33,945 bases of DNA. Source: Bacteroidota bacterium. Its GTDB lineage: Bacteria; Bacteroidota; Bacteroidia; Chitinophagales; Chitinophagaceae. Below the pieces are notes generated by a model. The model worked only from the letters and a program-made list of their open reading frames with translations, did no database searches and had not been told where the DNA came from. Location: assembly GCA_013285915.1 (NCBI GenBank), contig JABDGS010000039.1:1-33945 (forward strand), written 5' to 3'. Every line of letters starts with the position of its first letter. The stretch's first letter is position 1. The translations under genes and the position numbers were made by a program. Shown here piece after piece: positions 7,022 through 15,163 of this stretch.

Positions 7022-8197
7022 ATGCTGAATACGCTTTTAAAAAAATTGATCAAGGCAAGTGCAGGCCGCAGCCGCTTTATATTAGCGGTTATGGGCTTAA
7101 GTATTGCCCTGCTATTGATACTTAGCGCAGTGCAGGTTGAGATGAATTATAACGACATGCTTAACAACAGCAATAACCGGGACAGCGTTGCAAACTTCCT
7201 GGTGATAAACAAAAACGTTACAGGTAGTGGCTCAACTACACTTAGTGACGCCGAGATTGCCGATCTGAAAAAGCAGCCGTTTGTTGATGCGACAGGCTTG
7301 TTAACACCAAGCCGGTTTAAAGTATCAGCCCAAAGCGCAAGCAACCGCATACCATTTTACACTGATTTCTTTTTTGAAAGCGTTCCCAACGATTTTATTG
7401 ATGTGCAAAGCGCCGATTGGAAATGGGACGACAACAGCAATTATGTGCCGATGATTGTACCAAATATGTTTTTAACCATGTACAATTTTGGCTTTGCCCC
7501 GTCACAGGGTTTGCCGCAGCTGTCGCCCGAGCTCGTTAAAAGCCTTGCGGTACAAATAAATATCAGCGGCCCGGCGGGTACGGTAAAATATTTTGGCAAG
7601 GTTGTCGGTTTTAGCGACAGGATATCATCAGTGCTGGTGCCACAGCCGTTTATGGATTGGGCAAATGCCAAATATGGGTCTGCACAAAATGAACAACCCT
7701 CTCGTATTATTATAAAAACAAAAGACCCCGGCAATCCTGCCCTGGTTGATTACCTGAAAGCACACGGCCTTACAACAGACGCCGACAAAACACGCTTTAG
7801 TAAAATAAGGCAGGTGGTAAACCTGGTAATAAGCGTTTCGTGGGTAACAGGCGCTGTAATGCTTTTATTTGCTTTGCTTGTGTTTACATTGTTCATCCAG
7901 CTTACTATTGCTACAGCCAAAGAAGAAATATACCTGCTTATTACGCTTGGCGCAGGGCCAAAACAGTTGCGGCGGTTTTTAGTTAAGCAGTTCTTCCCGC
8001 CCAATATCTTTATTGTGGCGGTGGTACTGGTAATTATTGCAGGCCTGCAGGTTTGGCTGCAGCATGTGCTGCAAATGCAGAATATATATGTAAGCCCGGT
8101 GATATCACCTTATACCATTACAACGGCGGTGCTTGTATTACTTGTATTATGGGTAGTTAATTTTAGCACTATCAGGAAATATGTAAAGCATGTTTAG
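7022..8197 (+). CDS. FtsX-like ABC transporter permease
   Basis: This 391-residue inner-membrane protein has the FtsX/LolC/MacB layout. One N-terminal membrane span (about 21-40) is followed by a soluble periplasmic domain of some 220 residues and then three spans (about 270-293, 325-346, 361-382). The stretch between the second and third spans, AKEEIYLLITLGAGPKQLRRFLVKQF, is the conserved cytoplasmic coupling segment that contacts the ATPase. The upstream gene supplies a matching ATPase. Proteins of this type move lipoproteins or drugs, or act as mechanotransmitters for cell-wall hydrolases (as FtsEX does). None of these roles can be singled out here. No clear Shine-Dalgarno precedes the ATG. 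Confidence 0.85.
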   Translation: MLNTLLKKLIKASAGRSRFILAVMGLSIALLLILSAVQVEMNYNDMLNNSNNRDSVANFLVINKNVTGSGSTTLSDAEIADLKKQPFVDATGLLTPSRFKVSAQSASNRIPFYTDFFFESVPNDFIDVQSADWKWDDNSNYVPMIVPNMFLTMYNFGFAPSQGLPQLSPELVKSLAVQINISGPAGTVKYFGKVVGFSDRISSVLVPQPFMDWANAKYGSAQNEQPSRIIIKTKDPGNPALVDYLKAHGLTTDADKTRFSKIRQVVNLVISVSWVTGAVMLLFALLVFTLFIQLTIATAKEEIYLLITLGAGPKQLRRFLVKQFFPPNIFIVAVVLVIIAGLQVWLQHVLQMQNIYVSPVISPYTITTAVLVLLVLWVVNFSTIRKYVKHV

Positions 8198-8247
8198 GTT
8201 AAAGAATTATCGCGCTCAGATAGACAGGGAACAGCAAGTCAAGAGGC

Positions 8248-8278
8248 TAAAAAAAGACAAGCGCTTCAACCGAAGCGC
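8248..8278 (-). terminator. Intrinsic terminator of the transketolase-half gene
   Basis: On the minus strand the perfect stem GCGCTTC/GAAGCGC (loop GGTT, 8261-8278) is followed within a few bases by a run of seven T residues (8249-8255). It lies about 75 bases beyond the stop codon at 8352. The plus strand has no T run after the stem, so it serves the minus-strand unit only. Confidence 0.8.
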
Positions 8279-8351
8279 CTGCAAATACTTGTAATTGACG
8301 GACAAAACCAACTTCTTACTAATCAACCGGCTTTTACCAGTCAACTATACT

Positions 8352-9314
8352 CTATCCCTTTCTGCCCAGCACCTTTTCGGCTGCCGCAACAACGTCAGGT
8401 GTATCTAAACCATATTTCTTTAGTAGCTGATTAGGTGTGCCGCTTTCGCCAAAAGTATCCTTTGTACCGACATACTCAATAGGTATAGGGCAATTTTGAG
8501 CTGCCACGTGTGCAATGCTGTCGCCAAGGCCACCAAGTATATTGTGCTCCTCGCAGGTAACAGCGCACCTTGTTTTGCTTATAGATTTTACTATTGCTTC
8601 AACATCAAGCGGTTTAATGGTATGTATATTAATAAGTTCAACACTGTACCCTTTGTCTTCAAGTATCTTGCCTGCTTCAATAGCTTTCCATACCAGGTGG
8701 CCGCAGGCAAAAATGCTTATATCAGTGCCTTCGTTCAAAACCTGTGCTTTGCCAATTACAAAGTCGCTGCCGTCTTCTTTGGTAAAATTGGGCCATTTTG
8801 GCCTGCCAAAGCGCAGGTAAACCGGGCCGGCATATTCTGCTACTGCAAGGGTGGCAGCCTTAGTTTGGTTAAAATCACATGGTACAACAACCGTCATGCC
8901 CGGCAACATCCTCATCATACCAATATCTTCCAGTATTTGGTGTGTTGCCCCATCCTCGCCAAGTGTTAGACCGGCGTGGCTGGCACAAATCTTTACATTT
9001 TTGTTGCTGTACGCAATACTTTGGCGTATTTGGTCGTACACGCGGCCTGTGCTAAAATTTGCAAAAGTGGTAGTAAAAGGTATTTTGCCACCTATGGTTA
9101 ACCCGGCTGCAATACCCATCATGTTGGCCTCTGCTATGCCCACTTCAATAAAGCGGTCGGCAAAATCTTTCATAAAAGGGCCCAGCTTAAATGATCCTGC
9201 CAGGTCTGCTGTTAATACTATCGCATTCGAATGTTTCTTACCTACCTCATAAATCCCTTCCCCAAATCCTGCTCTCGTTTCTTTCTCATTTAAAACCTGT
9301 ATGTCTTTTACCAT
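8352..9314 (-). CDS. Transketolase, C-terminal half (separate subunit)
   Basis: The 320 residues correspond to the pyrimidine-binding and C-terminal domains of transketolase, as in the two-gene (split) form of the enzyme. Landmarks are ELVTADLAGS-like LTADLAGSFKLG, the E-ANM-GIAAGL block with the glutamate that activates the thiamine ring (FIEVGIAEANMMGIAAGL), the TFANFSTGRVYDQIRQSIAY segment, H-A-G-LTLGEDGATHQ, and the closing GESGTPNQLLKKYGL. Split transketolases need the N-terminal diphosphate-binding half. That gene is not next to this one: the upstream neighbour is galE and nothing else in the window fits. Transaldolase/transketolase chemistry in the pentose phosphate pathway is the likely role. 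A related xylulose-phosphate synthase-like role is less likely. It is probably co-transcribed with galE, 46 bases upstream, and ends at a good terminator. Confidence 0.88.
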   Translation of the reverse strand: MVKDIQVLNEKETRAGFGEGIYEVGKKHSNAIVLTADLAGSFKLGPFMKDFADRFIEVGIAEANMMGIAAGLTIGGKIPFTTTFANFSTGRVYDQIRQSIAYSNKNVKICASHAGLTLGEDGATHQILEDIGMMRMLPGMTVVVPCDFNQTKAATLAVAEYAGPVYLRFGRPKWPNFTKEDGSDFVIGKAQVLNEGTDISIFACGHLVWKAIEAGKILEDKGYSVELINIHTIKPLDVEAIVKSISKTRCAVTCEEHNILGGLGDSIAHVAAQNCPIPIEYVGTKDTFGESGTPNQLLKKYGLDTPDVVAAAEKVLGRKG

Positions 9315-9360
9315 TTAACAGTTGATTATTTAGTGTAATGTTATTTTAAAAAGGTTGTGT

Positions 9361-10416
9361 TTAGTTAAGTGTGTGTTTTTGCTTTCTAATAAGCTCCTCA
9401 TCCTCTTTTACCTTAAGTTCCCATTGCCATGCAGTATGCATCATGTCGTCAAGGTTAAACTTTATATTCCAGCCCAGCGATTGCACTGCAAAGTTGTTAT
9501 TGGCGTAAATTGCTACTACGTCACCCGGCCTGCGCGGGCCAACTTTATAGTTTAGCTTTTTGCCCGATACTTTTTCAAACGCCTGTATTGCCTCAAGAAC
9601 AGTTACGCCATTACCAGAGCCAAGATTAAATATGTCGCACCTTGTCTTGTTCTTTTTATTAAGCAGGTATTCAAATGCAAGTGTATGCGCATGGGCAATA
9701 TCAGATACATGTATATAATCCCTCACGCAACTGCCGTCCCTTGTGGGGTAGTCACCTCCATATACTTGCATTTGGGGCAACTTGCCAATGGCTGTTTGTG
9801 TAATAGCGGGCACAAGGTTTTGCGGCCTGCCAAGTGGCAATTCGCCAATTAAAATAGAAGGGTGTGCACCAACAGGGTTAAAATACCTGAGTAAAATAGA
9901 TGAAGTATTTTCGGCTTTGGTAAAATCCTGTATTATACGCTCACCCATTTGCTTGGTAGCACCGTATGGCGATTCTGCCTTTTTCTCGGGCGATTGCTCA
10001 GTTACAGGTACATCGTCCGGGTTACCATAAACTGTGCATGAAGAAGAAAAAACAAAATAGGGTATAGAAAATTCTTTAACGCATTTAAGCAGGTTAACAA
10101 GGCTAAAATTATTATTCTCATAATAATCAAGGGGTTTTTCAACCGATTCGCCAACCGCTTTAAAAGCGGCAAAGTGAATAACGCCGCTTATATCTTCATT
10201 TTCCTGGAAAACAGCACGTGTTTCATCAAAATTTTTCAGATCAACTTTATAATTCTTAATCTTTTTACCTGTTATTTTTTCAATGCCATCAAGTAAATAG
10301 GTGGTAGACCGCGAATTATCATCAATACTTACAACATCAAACCCATTTTCAATCAGGTCAACAACTGTATGCGACCCTATGAACCCACAACCACCTGTCA
10401 CTAAAATTTTATGCAT
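9361..10416 (-). CDS. galE: UDP-glucose 4-epimerase
   Basis: This 351-residue short-chain dehydrogenase-type epimerase interconverts UDP-glucose and UDP-galactose with bound NAD. It has the Rossmann motif TGGCGFIGSH (G8, G11, G14), the D-x-D/N stretch IDDNSRS, the HFAAFKAVGES block, the catalytic serine region FSSSCTVYG (124-131) and Y151-x-x-x-K155 in SPYGATK. The usual closing region with RPGDVVAIYAN is present, and length matches the family. The ATG at 10416 was chosen because the Rossmann fold begins there. The open frame extends 36 residues further upstream, but those residues overlap the PiT gene and look unrelated. It supplies galactose units for surface polysaccharide or the Leloir pathway. 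The neighbours do not say which. Confidence 0.95.
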   Translation of the reverse strand: MHKILVTGGCGFIGSHTVVDLIENGFDVVSIDDNSRSTTYLLDGIEKITGKKIKNYKVDLKNFDETRAVFQENEDISGVIHFAAFKAVGESVEKPLDYYENNNFSLVNLLKCVKEFSIPYFVFSSSCTVYGNPDDVPVTEQSPEKKAESPYGATKQMGERIIQDFTKAENTSSILLRYFNPVGAHPSILIGELPLGRPQNLVPAITQTAIGKLPQMQVYGGDYPTRDGSCVRDYIHVSDIAHAHTLAFEYLLNKKNKTRCDIFNLGSGNGVTVLEAIQAFEKVSGKKLNYKVGPRRPGDVVAIYANNNFAVQSLGWNIKFNLDDMMHTAWQWELKVKEDEELIRKQKHTLN

Positions 10417-10471
10417 GTTTTTTAAATGATGGTGCAAAATAACTAAAAACTGGTGTAACCGCCTGCGATAA

Positions 10472-11647
10472 TTATTTAAGAAAATATGAAGTAATGGCAT
10501 ACAATGCGGCGGCCAGCAGGGCACTAACCGGTATTGTAAGTATCCATGCCCATATAAGATTTATTGTTACACCCCAGCGCACTGCGCTAAGGCGGCGCGT
10601 TGCGCCAACACCAATAATTGAGCCTGTTATAGTGTGTGTTGTACTTACCGGTGCCCCCAGGTTTGCTGCAGTAAATAAGGTTATTGCACCGGCGGTTTCG
10701 GCACATACCCCTTCCAGCGGGGTAACTTTTGTAATGCGTGTGCCCATGGTCTTTACAATTTTCCAGCCACCGCTAAGTGTACCCAAACTTATTGCCGAAT
10801 AACAAACCAATGGTACCCAATATAGGTCATGCAGGGCAGTAAGTGCGTCGGGGTACCTGCCGGTGGCAACAAATGCCGCCGCTATTATGCCCATTACTTT
10901 TTGCGCATCGCTGCCCCCGTGGCCAAGGCTAAGGGCTGCGGAAGATACCAATTGCAGCCTCTTAAACATATTTCCCGTGCGGTAAGCGTTTTCACCTCTT
11001 ATATAGTTACTTATGTAAGCTGACACAAAAAATGCACCCAGTACAATAAGCATCAATGGTTCAAAACCCAGCCCAAACAACGAAAAATCTTTACCGGCAA
11101 CCGGCTTTTTAAAAGGAACAAATATGACGCATAAGGCTACAATACCACCAGTAACCAGCGTTCGCACCCAAAAATTCTTTTGTATGGTTATAACGGTAAT
11201 CACCATGCCTATAAACATGCCTATTAAAGGCGCAAGCACTATAAATATCAATGTTTTATATATGCTTTGTGCATCAATGCTGCCAAAACCGGCGTGGGCT
11301 ATGGCCGCGCCTGCAAACCCGCCTATCAGGGTGTGGGACGACGATGATGGTATGCCATACCACCAGGTAAAAAGATTCCAGCAAATTGCCGCAATTATAC
11401 CCGAAAATATTACCGGCAGGGTAATAAATTCTTTATGTACTGTTTTTGCTACAGTATCTGCAACACTGTGCTCTTTAAAAATAAAATAAGCCAGGAAATT
11501 AAAAAAAGCAGCCCAGGCAACAGCCTGCAGGGGGGTAAGCACTTTGGTTGAAACTATAGTGGCAATTGAATTAGCAGCATCATGAAACCCGTTTATATAA
11601 TCAAAAATAATAGCAAGGCAAATAATTACTATTAATAAAACTGGCAT
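10472..11647 (-). CDS. PiT-family low-affinity inorganic phosphate transporter
   Basis: This 391-residue inner-membrane protein of the PHO4 (PF01384) family takes up phosphate, as metal-phosphate with protons in characterised PitA proteins. The two family signatures are present: GFHDAANSIATIVSTKVL near residues 20-38 and its inverted counterpart GAPVSTTHTITGSIIGVGATRR near 327-348. GGFAGAAIAHAG and a further 8-10 hydrophobic spans are also seen. A DUF47 protein is encoded 42 bases upstream on the same strand, the usual partner of PiT genes. This operon is divergent from the pst operon, placing low- and high-affinity phosphate uptake side by side. The start ATG at 11647 directly opens the first span. 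Confidence 0.93.
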   Translation of the reverse strand: MPVLLIVIICLAIIFDYINGFHDAANSIATIVSTKVLTPLQAVAWAAFFNFLAYFIFKEHSVADTVAKTVHKEFITLPVIFSGIIAAICWNLFTWWYGIPSSSSHTLIGGFAGAAIAHAGFGSIDAQSIYKTLIFIVLAPLIGMFIGMVITVITIQKNFWVRTLVTGGIVALCVIFVPFKKPVAGKDFSLFGLGFEPLMLIVLGAFFVSAYISNYIRGENAYRTGNMFKRLQLVSSAALSLGHGGSDAQKVMGIIAAAFVATGRYPDALTALHDLYWVPLVCYSAISLGTLSGGWKIVKTMGTRITKVTPLEGVCAETAGAITLFTAANLGAPVSTTHTITGSIIGVGATRRLSAVRWGVTINLIWAWILTIPVSALLAAALYAITSYFLK

Positions 11648-11689
11648 AAATATTTATTAGCTGTTAACACAGGCGTGGAAGAAAATTGC

Positions 11690-12334
11690 CTATGCATATT
11701 TTATTATTATCGATTCTATTACATTGGCAGCATCTTCGCACATGTCTGTGGCCGTTTCCATTACCTGGTAAATTTCCCTTTTTTTCATTACCTCTTTGGC
11801 ATCAGGCTCTGTTTCAAAAAGGCGGTCAACGCTCATGTCATAAATATCATCAGCCTGGTTTTCAATACTGTTCACCTTCACCAGGGCATCGGTTATTTTA
11901 CGCATATTCTTCATATTGCGCAGTTCGCCAACAGCATTTTTTATTTGCACACTGCCTTCTGCTATCAGGTCAGCCAGTTTGCGTATGCCTGTATCATTAG
12001 GGTTAACACGGTAAAAATTTATCTTTTTTGCAGAAGAGTAAATATAGTCGGCAATATCATCAAGTGCCGAGGCAAGGGAGTGTATATCTTCCCGGTCAAA
12101 AGGCGTAATAAAGTTTCTGCCCAACTCCGTAAATATGCGGTGGGTATGCTCGTCATTTTTATGTTCAAGATCTTCAACTTGCTTGATAAAAATGCTGCGT
12201 TTGTCAAAGTCCGGTTCGTGCACAATTATTTTTAACAGGTTAGCCATTTCGTTTACAGTTGCAACAACATCTTCAAACAGGTCGTAAAAAATTTTGTTTT
12301 TTGGAACGAATATGCCCCCTAAGTTAAAGCCCAT
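11690..12334 (-). CDS. DUF47 (PhoU-like) phosphate transport regulator
   Basis: This 214-residue, mostly helical protein is of the DUF47 family (distant PhoU relatives), which is commonly encoded with PiT transporters and is thought to modulate them. Typical features are an N-terminal basic FVPKNKIFYDLFEDV, the E-D-x-x-D/H stretch QVEDLEHKNDEHTHRIFTEL, then TPFDREDIHSLASALDDIADYI, and a second acidic helix pair near IENQADDIYD and ATDMCEDAANVIE. The acidic ExxxD sites resemble the metal-binding sites of PhoU. ATG at 12334 is preferred over a TTG 18 bases earlier because homologous sequence begins at it. A -7 element lies 15 bases upstream. It forms a two-gene operon with the PiT gene. Confidence 0.9.
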   Translation of the reverse strand: MGFNLGGIFVPKNKIFYDLFEDVVATVNEMANLLKIIVHEPDFDKRSIFIKQVEDLEHKNDEHTHRIFTELGRNFITPFDREDIHSLASALDDIADYIYSSAKKINFYRVNPNDTGIRKLADLIAEGSVQIKNAVGELRNMKNMRKITDALVKVNSIENQADDIYDMSVDRLFETEPDAKEVMKKREIYQVMETATDMCEDAANVIESIIIKYA

Positions 12335-12349
12335 GCGTAAAATTTTGGA

Positions 12350-12357
12350 CAAAAATA
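12350..12357 (-). promoter_or_regulatory. TATTTTTG -7 element for the DUF47-PiT operon
   Basis: On the minus strand TATTTTTG fits TAnnTTTG and ends 15 bases before the chosen ATG. No clear -33 TTTG was found at 19-21 bases further up. Confidence 0.5.
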
Positions 12358-12477
12358 GCTGTATACTGCGAATACTGGTAAATTTTAATTAGCTGCGCAT
12401 AATTGATTGCAAAACAAAAATTAATACATATTAAAATAGTTTATCTGTAATTTTTTTACACCCTAAAACAATGGGTT

Positions 12478-12519
12478 GTTAACATTAAGGTAACATTGGG
12501 TTAACATTGCAGTAATAGG
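12478..12519 (+). promoter_or_regulatory. Putative PhoB box: 11-bp-period direct repeats upstream of the porin-pst genes
   Basis: GTTAACATT begins at 12478 and again at 12500, with GGTAACATT exactly between them at 12489. A weaker fourth unit (AGTAATAGG) begins at 12511. The exact 11-bp period is that of known PhoB boxes (7-bp half-sites with 4-bp spacers). It lies 38-80 bases before the porin ATG, and a PhoB-type regulator is encoded in the same cluster. Binding is inferred. Confidence 0.7.
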
Positions 12520-12526
12520 TCAACAC

Positions 12527-12534
12527 GTCCTTTG
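12527..12534 (+). promoter_or_regulatory. Weak -7 element (GTCCTTTG) after the PhoB-box repeats
   Basis: CCTTTG matches only the nnTTTG half of TAnnTTTG. A poor core promoter placed directly after activator repeats fits an activator-dependent promoter whose -33 region is replaced by the bound regulator. Confidence 0.35.
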
Positions 12535-12556
12535 CGTCGAAAATAATCCCTAAAAT

Positions 12557-13882
12557 ATGACAAGGAAAACTACTACTCAAAAACTACTGTTTATCTCCCT
12601 CGCCCTGGTAATTATGTCTTTTTCAGTTAACGTTCTAAATGCCCAGTCTCTGTTGAATAATGACTCTGCTTTTAAAGCAGGTGCACCAAATTCAGGCAGG
12701 GTATGGGGCTATGTATTTGGCGACTATGCTTATAAAGGCCATAGCGATTCGCTAAAGCGTGGTGGCAGCAACCAGTATTCAGGTATACCTACAAGCCGCA
12801 CTACATTTCAATTCCGTCGTATTTATCTTGGTTACGACTACAACATCTCAAAAAAGGTATCTACTGAATTATTATTAGCGGCTGAAGATAACTTCCCCGC
12901 CGGTAACCCACCTTCTTCTGCTGCTGCAAGTGGTGATGAATTGCTGAACAACAAACTTAGCTTTTATATAAAGCTTGCAGACATTCGCATTAAGAACATT
13001 TGGAAAGGAACTGACTTCCTGTTTGGACAAATTGGTACACCTGCTTTCCCCGCTATAAGCGAAAAAGTATGGAGCTATAGGTCAATCGAAAGAACTGTTG
13101 CTGATATCCGCCGCACACCATCTTATGATATGGGCGCAAGTCTGCAGGGTACTTTTGATCCTGCTACCAAAAATTTTGGATATAACGTAATGATGGCAAA
13201 CGGAAGCAGTGCAAAACCTGAAGGTGATAATTTTAAATGGTTTTATGCAGATGTTTATGCCTATGCCGCACACAAACAACTGGTATTTGATTTATATACC
13301 GACTATGAAAGATTGAACTGGACATCTTCATGGCACCATGCACGCTCAATGGTAAAAGGCTTTATTGCTTATAACAGCGCCGGCGACGACAAATCAATGA
13401 ACCCTGGTAAAGGTTTTACAATAGGTGTAGAAGGTTTTGTAAACTCACTTAAGAATGACCTTGTTGCTACCAAAATTGCAGGCGGTAACGATACTTTAAC
13501 TAATTCTGCTTCTGCACTATCATTCTATATTCATGGCGATTTAGTACCTGACAAATTGAGATTTTTTGCCCGCCTTGACATGTACAACCCAATGAGCAAA
13601 ATTGACAACAATACGTACAGCAAATATGCAGGCAATACAGGTAACTACAACGACAATTCATATAGCGGGGCTGCTAATACCGCAACAGGCGACCAAACAT
13701 ATAAGCAAACATTTATGACACTTGGCTTAGACTGGAAACCTACTGCACGTGTACATATAATGCCAAACATTTGGTATAACAGCTATAATTCGCAAATGGT
13801 ATCTAACAAAGACCATGACATGGTTTACAGGATCACATTCTTCTTTGCTTTTGGTAAAAACTATGACAACGGCGGTTTTTAA
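12557..13882 (+). CDS. Outer-membrane beta-barrel porin at the head of the pst operon
   Basis: This 441-residue exported protein has a hydrophobic signal peptide ending at NAQ (about residues 1-30). It then has alternating hydrophobic/aromatic strands and ends in a barrel-like strand with terminal phenylalanine (VYRITFFFAFGKNYDNGGF). The region VWGYVFGDYAYK...FQFRRIYLGYDYNISKKVSTELLLAAEDN resembles phosphate-selective porin O/P-type barrels, where a short charged strand pattern recurs. It stands first in the plus-strand phosphate operon, 102 bases before pstS and directly behind the PhoB-box-like repeats. The natural inference is outer-membrane passage of phosphate or another phosphate-starvation solute. 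The family assignment is weaker than the barrel assignment. Confidence 0.75.
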   Translation: MTRKTTTQKLLFISLALVIMSFSVNVLNAQSLLNNDSAFKAGAPNSGRVWGYVFGDYAYKGHSDSLKRGGSNQYSGIPTSRTTFQFRRIYLGYDYNISKKVSTELLLAAEDNFPAGNPPSSAAASGDELLNNKLSFYIKLADIRIKNIWKGTDFLFGQIGTPAFPAISEKVWSYRSIERTVADIRRTPSYDMGASLQGTFDPATKNFGYNVMMANGSSAKPEGDNFKWFYADVYAYAAHKQLVFDLYTDYERLNWTSSWHHARSMVKGFIAYNSAGDDKSMNPGKGFTIGVEGFVNSLKNDLVATKIAGGNDTLTNSASALSFYIHGDLVPDKLRFFARLDMYNPMSKIDNNTYSKYAGNTGNYNDNSYSGAANTATGDQTYKQTFMTLGLDWKPTARVHIMPNIWYNSYNSQMVSNKDHDMVYRITFFFAFGKNYDNGGF

Positions 13883-13984
13883 GTATTAACAATTCATTGA
13901 CTGAGGGGTAATAGTTTGATAATATATGCTGTTAAACTTGCAGTATAAAAATAATATCAAAAAACCCAGAAATAAATAAACAAT

Positions 13985-15058
13985 ATGAAAAATTTTATTG
14001 GCTTTGTTAAGAGAAACTTTGTATCTGCGGCGTTGTTGGTAACAGCAGCTACAGGTTTGCAACTAAAAGCTTCTGCACAGGACGACAAGACTGTTTTAGG
14101 CGCAGGCAGCTCTTTCATTAATCCGCTGTTTACCAAAATGTTTTATGATTACAACCAAAAATTTGGTATACAGGTAAACTATCAGTCAATCGGTTCTGGC
14201 GGCGGTATTTTACAGCTTACCAACAAAACAGTTGACTTTGGTGCGTCTGATGCGCCAATGAACGCTGAGCAGCTTGGTAAAGTATCGGCCCCTGTTCTTC
14301 ACATTCCGCAGGCTTCAGGCGCAGTTGTACTAACATATAACCTGCCTGGTGTAACAACAAACCTTAAACTTACACCGGATGTAATTGCCGACATGTTCCT
14401 TGGTAAAATAACCCAGTGGAACGATTCAAGGATCGCCGGCCTTAACAAAGGTGTTACCATACCATCAGTGCCTGTGCTGATAGCTCACCGTTCAGACGGT
14501 AGCGGTACATCAAACATCTTTACTAATTACCTTGATAAAGTAAGCGCCGATTGGCATACTAAAGTAGGTACAGGCAGTGCAGTAAACTGGCCCGTAGGCG
14601 TAGGCGGTAAAGGTAACGAAGGTGTTGCCGGCCTTGTTAAGCAAACGCCTGGCGCTATTGGTTATGTTGAGCTGATCTATGCGTTGAATAACAAGATGGA
14701 GTATGCACAGGTAAAGAACAAAAAAGGCAAATTCATTATGCCTTCTATTGCCTCAGTAACTGCTGCCGGCAATGTTAAATTACCGGATGATTCAAAAATA
14801 TTCATCACTAATACAGATGCTTCAGATGGTTACCCAATTGCAGGTTTTACATGGGTAATAATTTACCAGGAGCAAAACTATAACAGCCGCTCTGCTGCAA
14901 AAGCACAGCAACTATTAAAATTGTTATGGTGGAACATACACGATGGCCAGCAGTTTTGCCAGGCATTGTTCTATGCACCGCTGTCAAAAGAAGCTGTAAA
15001 AGTTGCTGAGAAAATTTTGAAATCTGCTACTTACAGTGGCAAATCAATTTTAAAATAA
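13985..15058 (+). CDS. pstS: Periplasmic phosphate-binding protein PstS
   Basis: This 357-residue solute-binding protein is the capture component of the high-affinity phosphate ABC transporter. A signal peptide (about 1-31, ending at ASAQ) is followed by GAGSSFINPLFTKMF, then SIGSGGGI and FGASDAPMN, and by the phosphate-contacting region AHRSDGSGTSNIF. These are the standard PstS phosphate ligands. WPVGVGGKGNEGVAGLVKQTPGAIGYVE is the matching C-lobe block. The length is normal. It precedes pstC by 105 bases, a gap that contains a hairpin, and belongs to the porin-pst-phoU unit. Confidence 0.96.
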   Translation: MKNFIGFVKRNFVSAALLVTAATGLQLKASAQDDKTVLGAGSSFINPLFTKMFYDYNQKFGIQVNYQSIGSGGGILQLTNKTVDFGASDAPMNAEQLGKVSAPVLHIPQASGAVVLTYNLPGVTTNLKLTPDVIADMFLGKITQWNDSRIAGLNKGVTIPSVPVLIAHRSDGSGTSNIFTNYLDKVSADWHTKVGTGSAVNWPVGVGGKGNEGVAGLVKQTPGAIGYVELIYALNNKMEYAQVKNKKGKFIMPSIASVTAAGNVKLPDDSKIFITNTDASDGYPIAGFTWVIIYQEQNYNSRSAAKAQQLLKLLWWNIHDGQQFCQALFYAPLSKEAVKVAEKILKSATYSGKSILK

Positions 15059-15111
15059 CCAGTGCTTATTCACCGCTTACTTATTAATAGCAATCGTACT
15101 CAATAATAACA

Positions 15112-15147
15112 TTTGCCCGCAGTTATTACTATATAGCTGCGGGTAAA
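15112..15147 (+). promoter_or_regulatory. Intercistronic stem-loop between pstS and pstC
   Basis: CCCGCAG (15116-15122) pairs with CTGCGGG (15137-15143), and the flanking T/A bases extend the stem to 10 of 11 pairs. The loop is 14 bases. No T run follows, so it is probably not a terminator. A hairpin here could protect the pstS message and lower expression of the permease genes, as in other binding-protein-first ABC operons (inference). Confidence 0.55.
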
Positions 15148-15163
15148 TTGCATAATTAAGGAT

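Noticed and set aside
8496..8969. 157-residue plus-strand frame
   Set aside because: It lies wholly antisense inside the transketolase-half gene and has a cysteine/tyrosine-rich composition typical of a shadow frame.
10417..10524. Upstream extension of galE by 36 codons
   Set aside because: It overlaps the end of the PiT gene and lacks similarity; the Rossmann fold starts at the ATG at 10416.
11675..12235. 186-residue plus-strand frame with many aromatic residues
   Set aside because: Antisense to the well-supported DUF47 gene; composition is that of a complement frame, not of a membrane protein.
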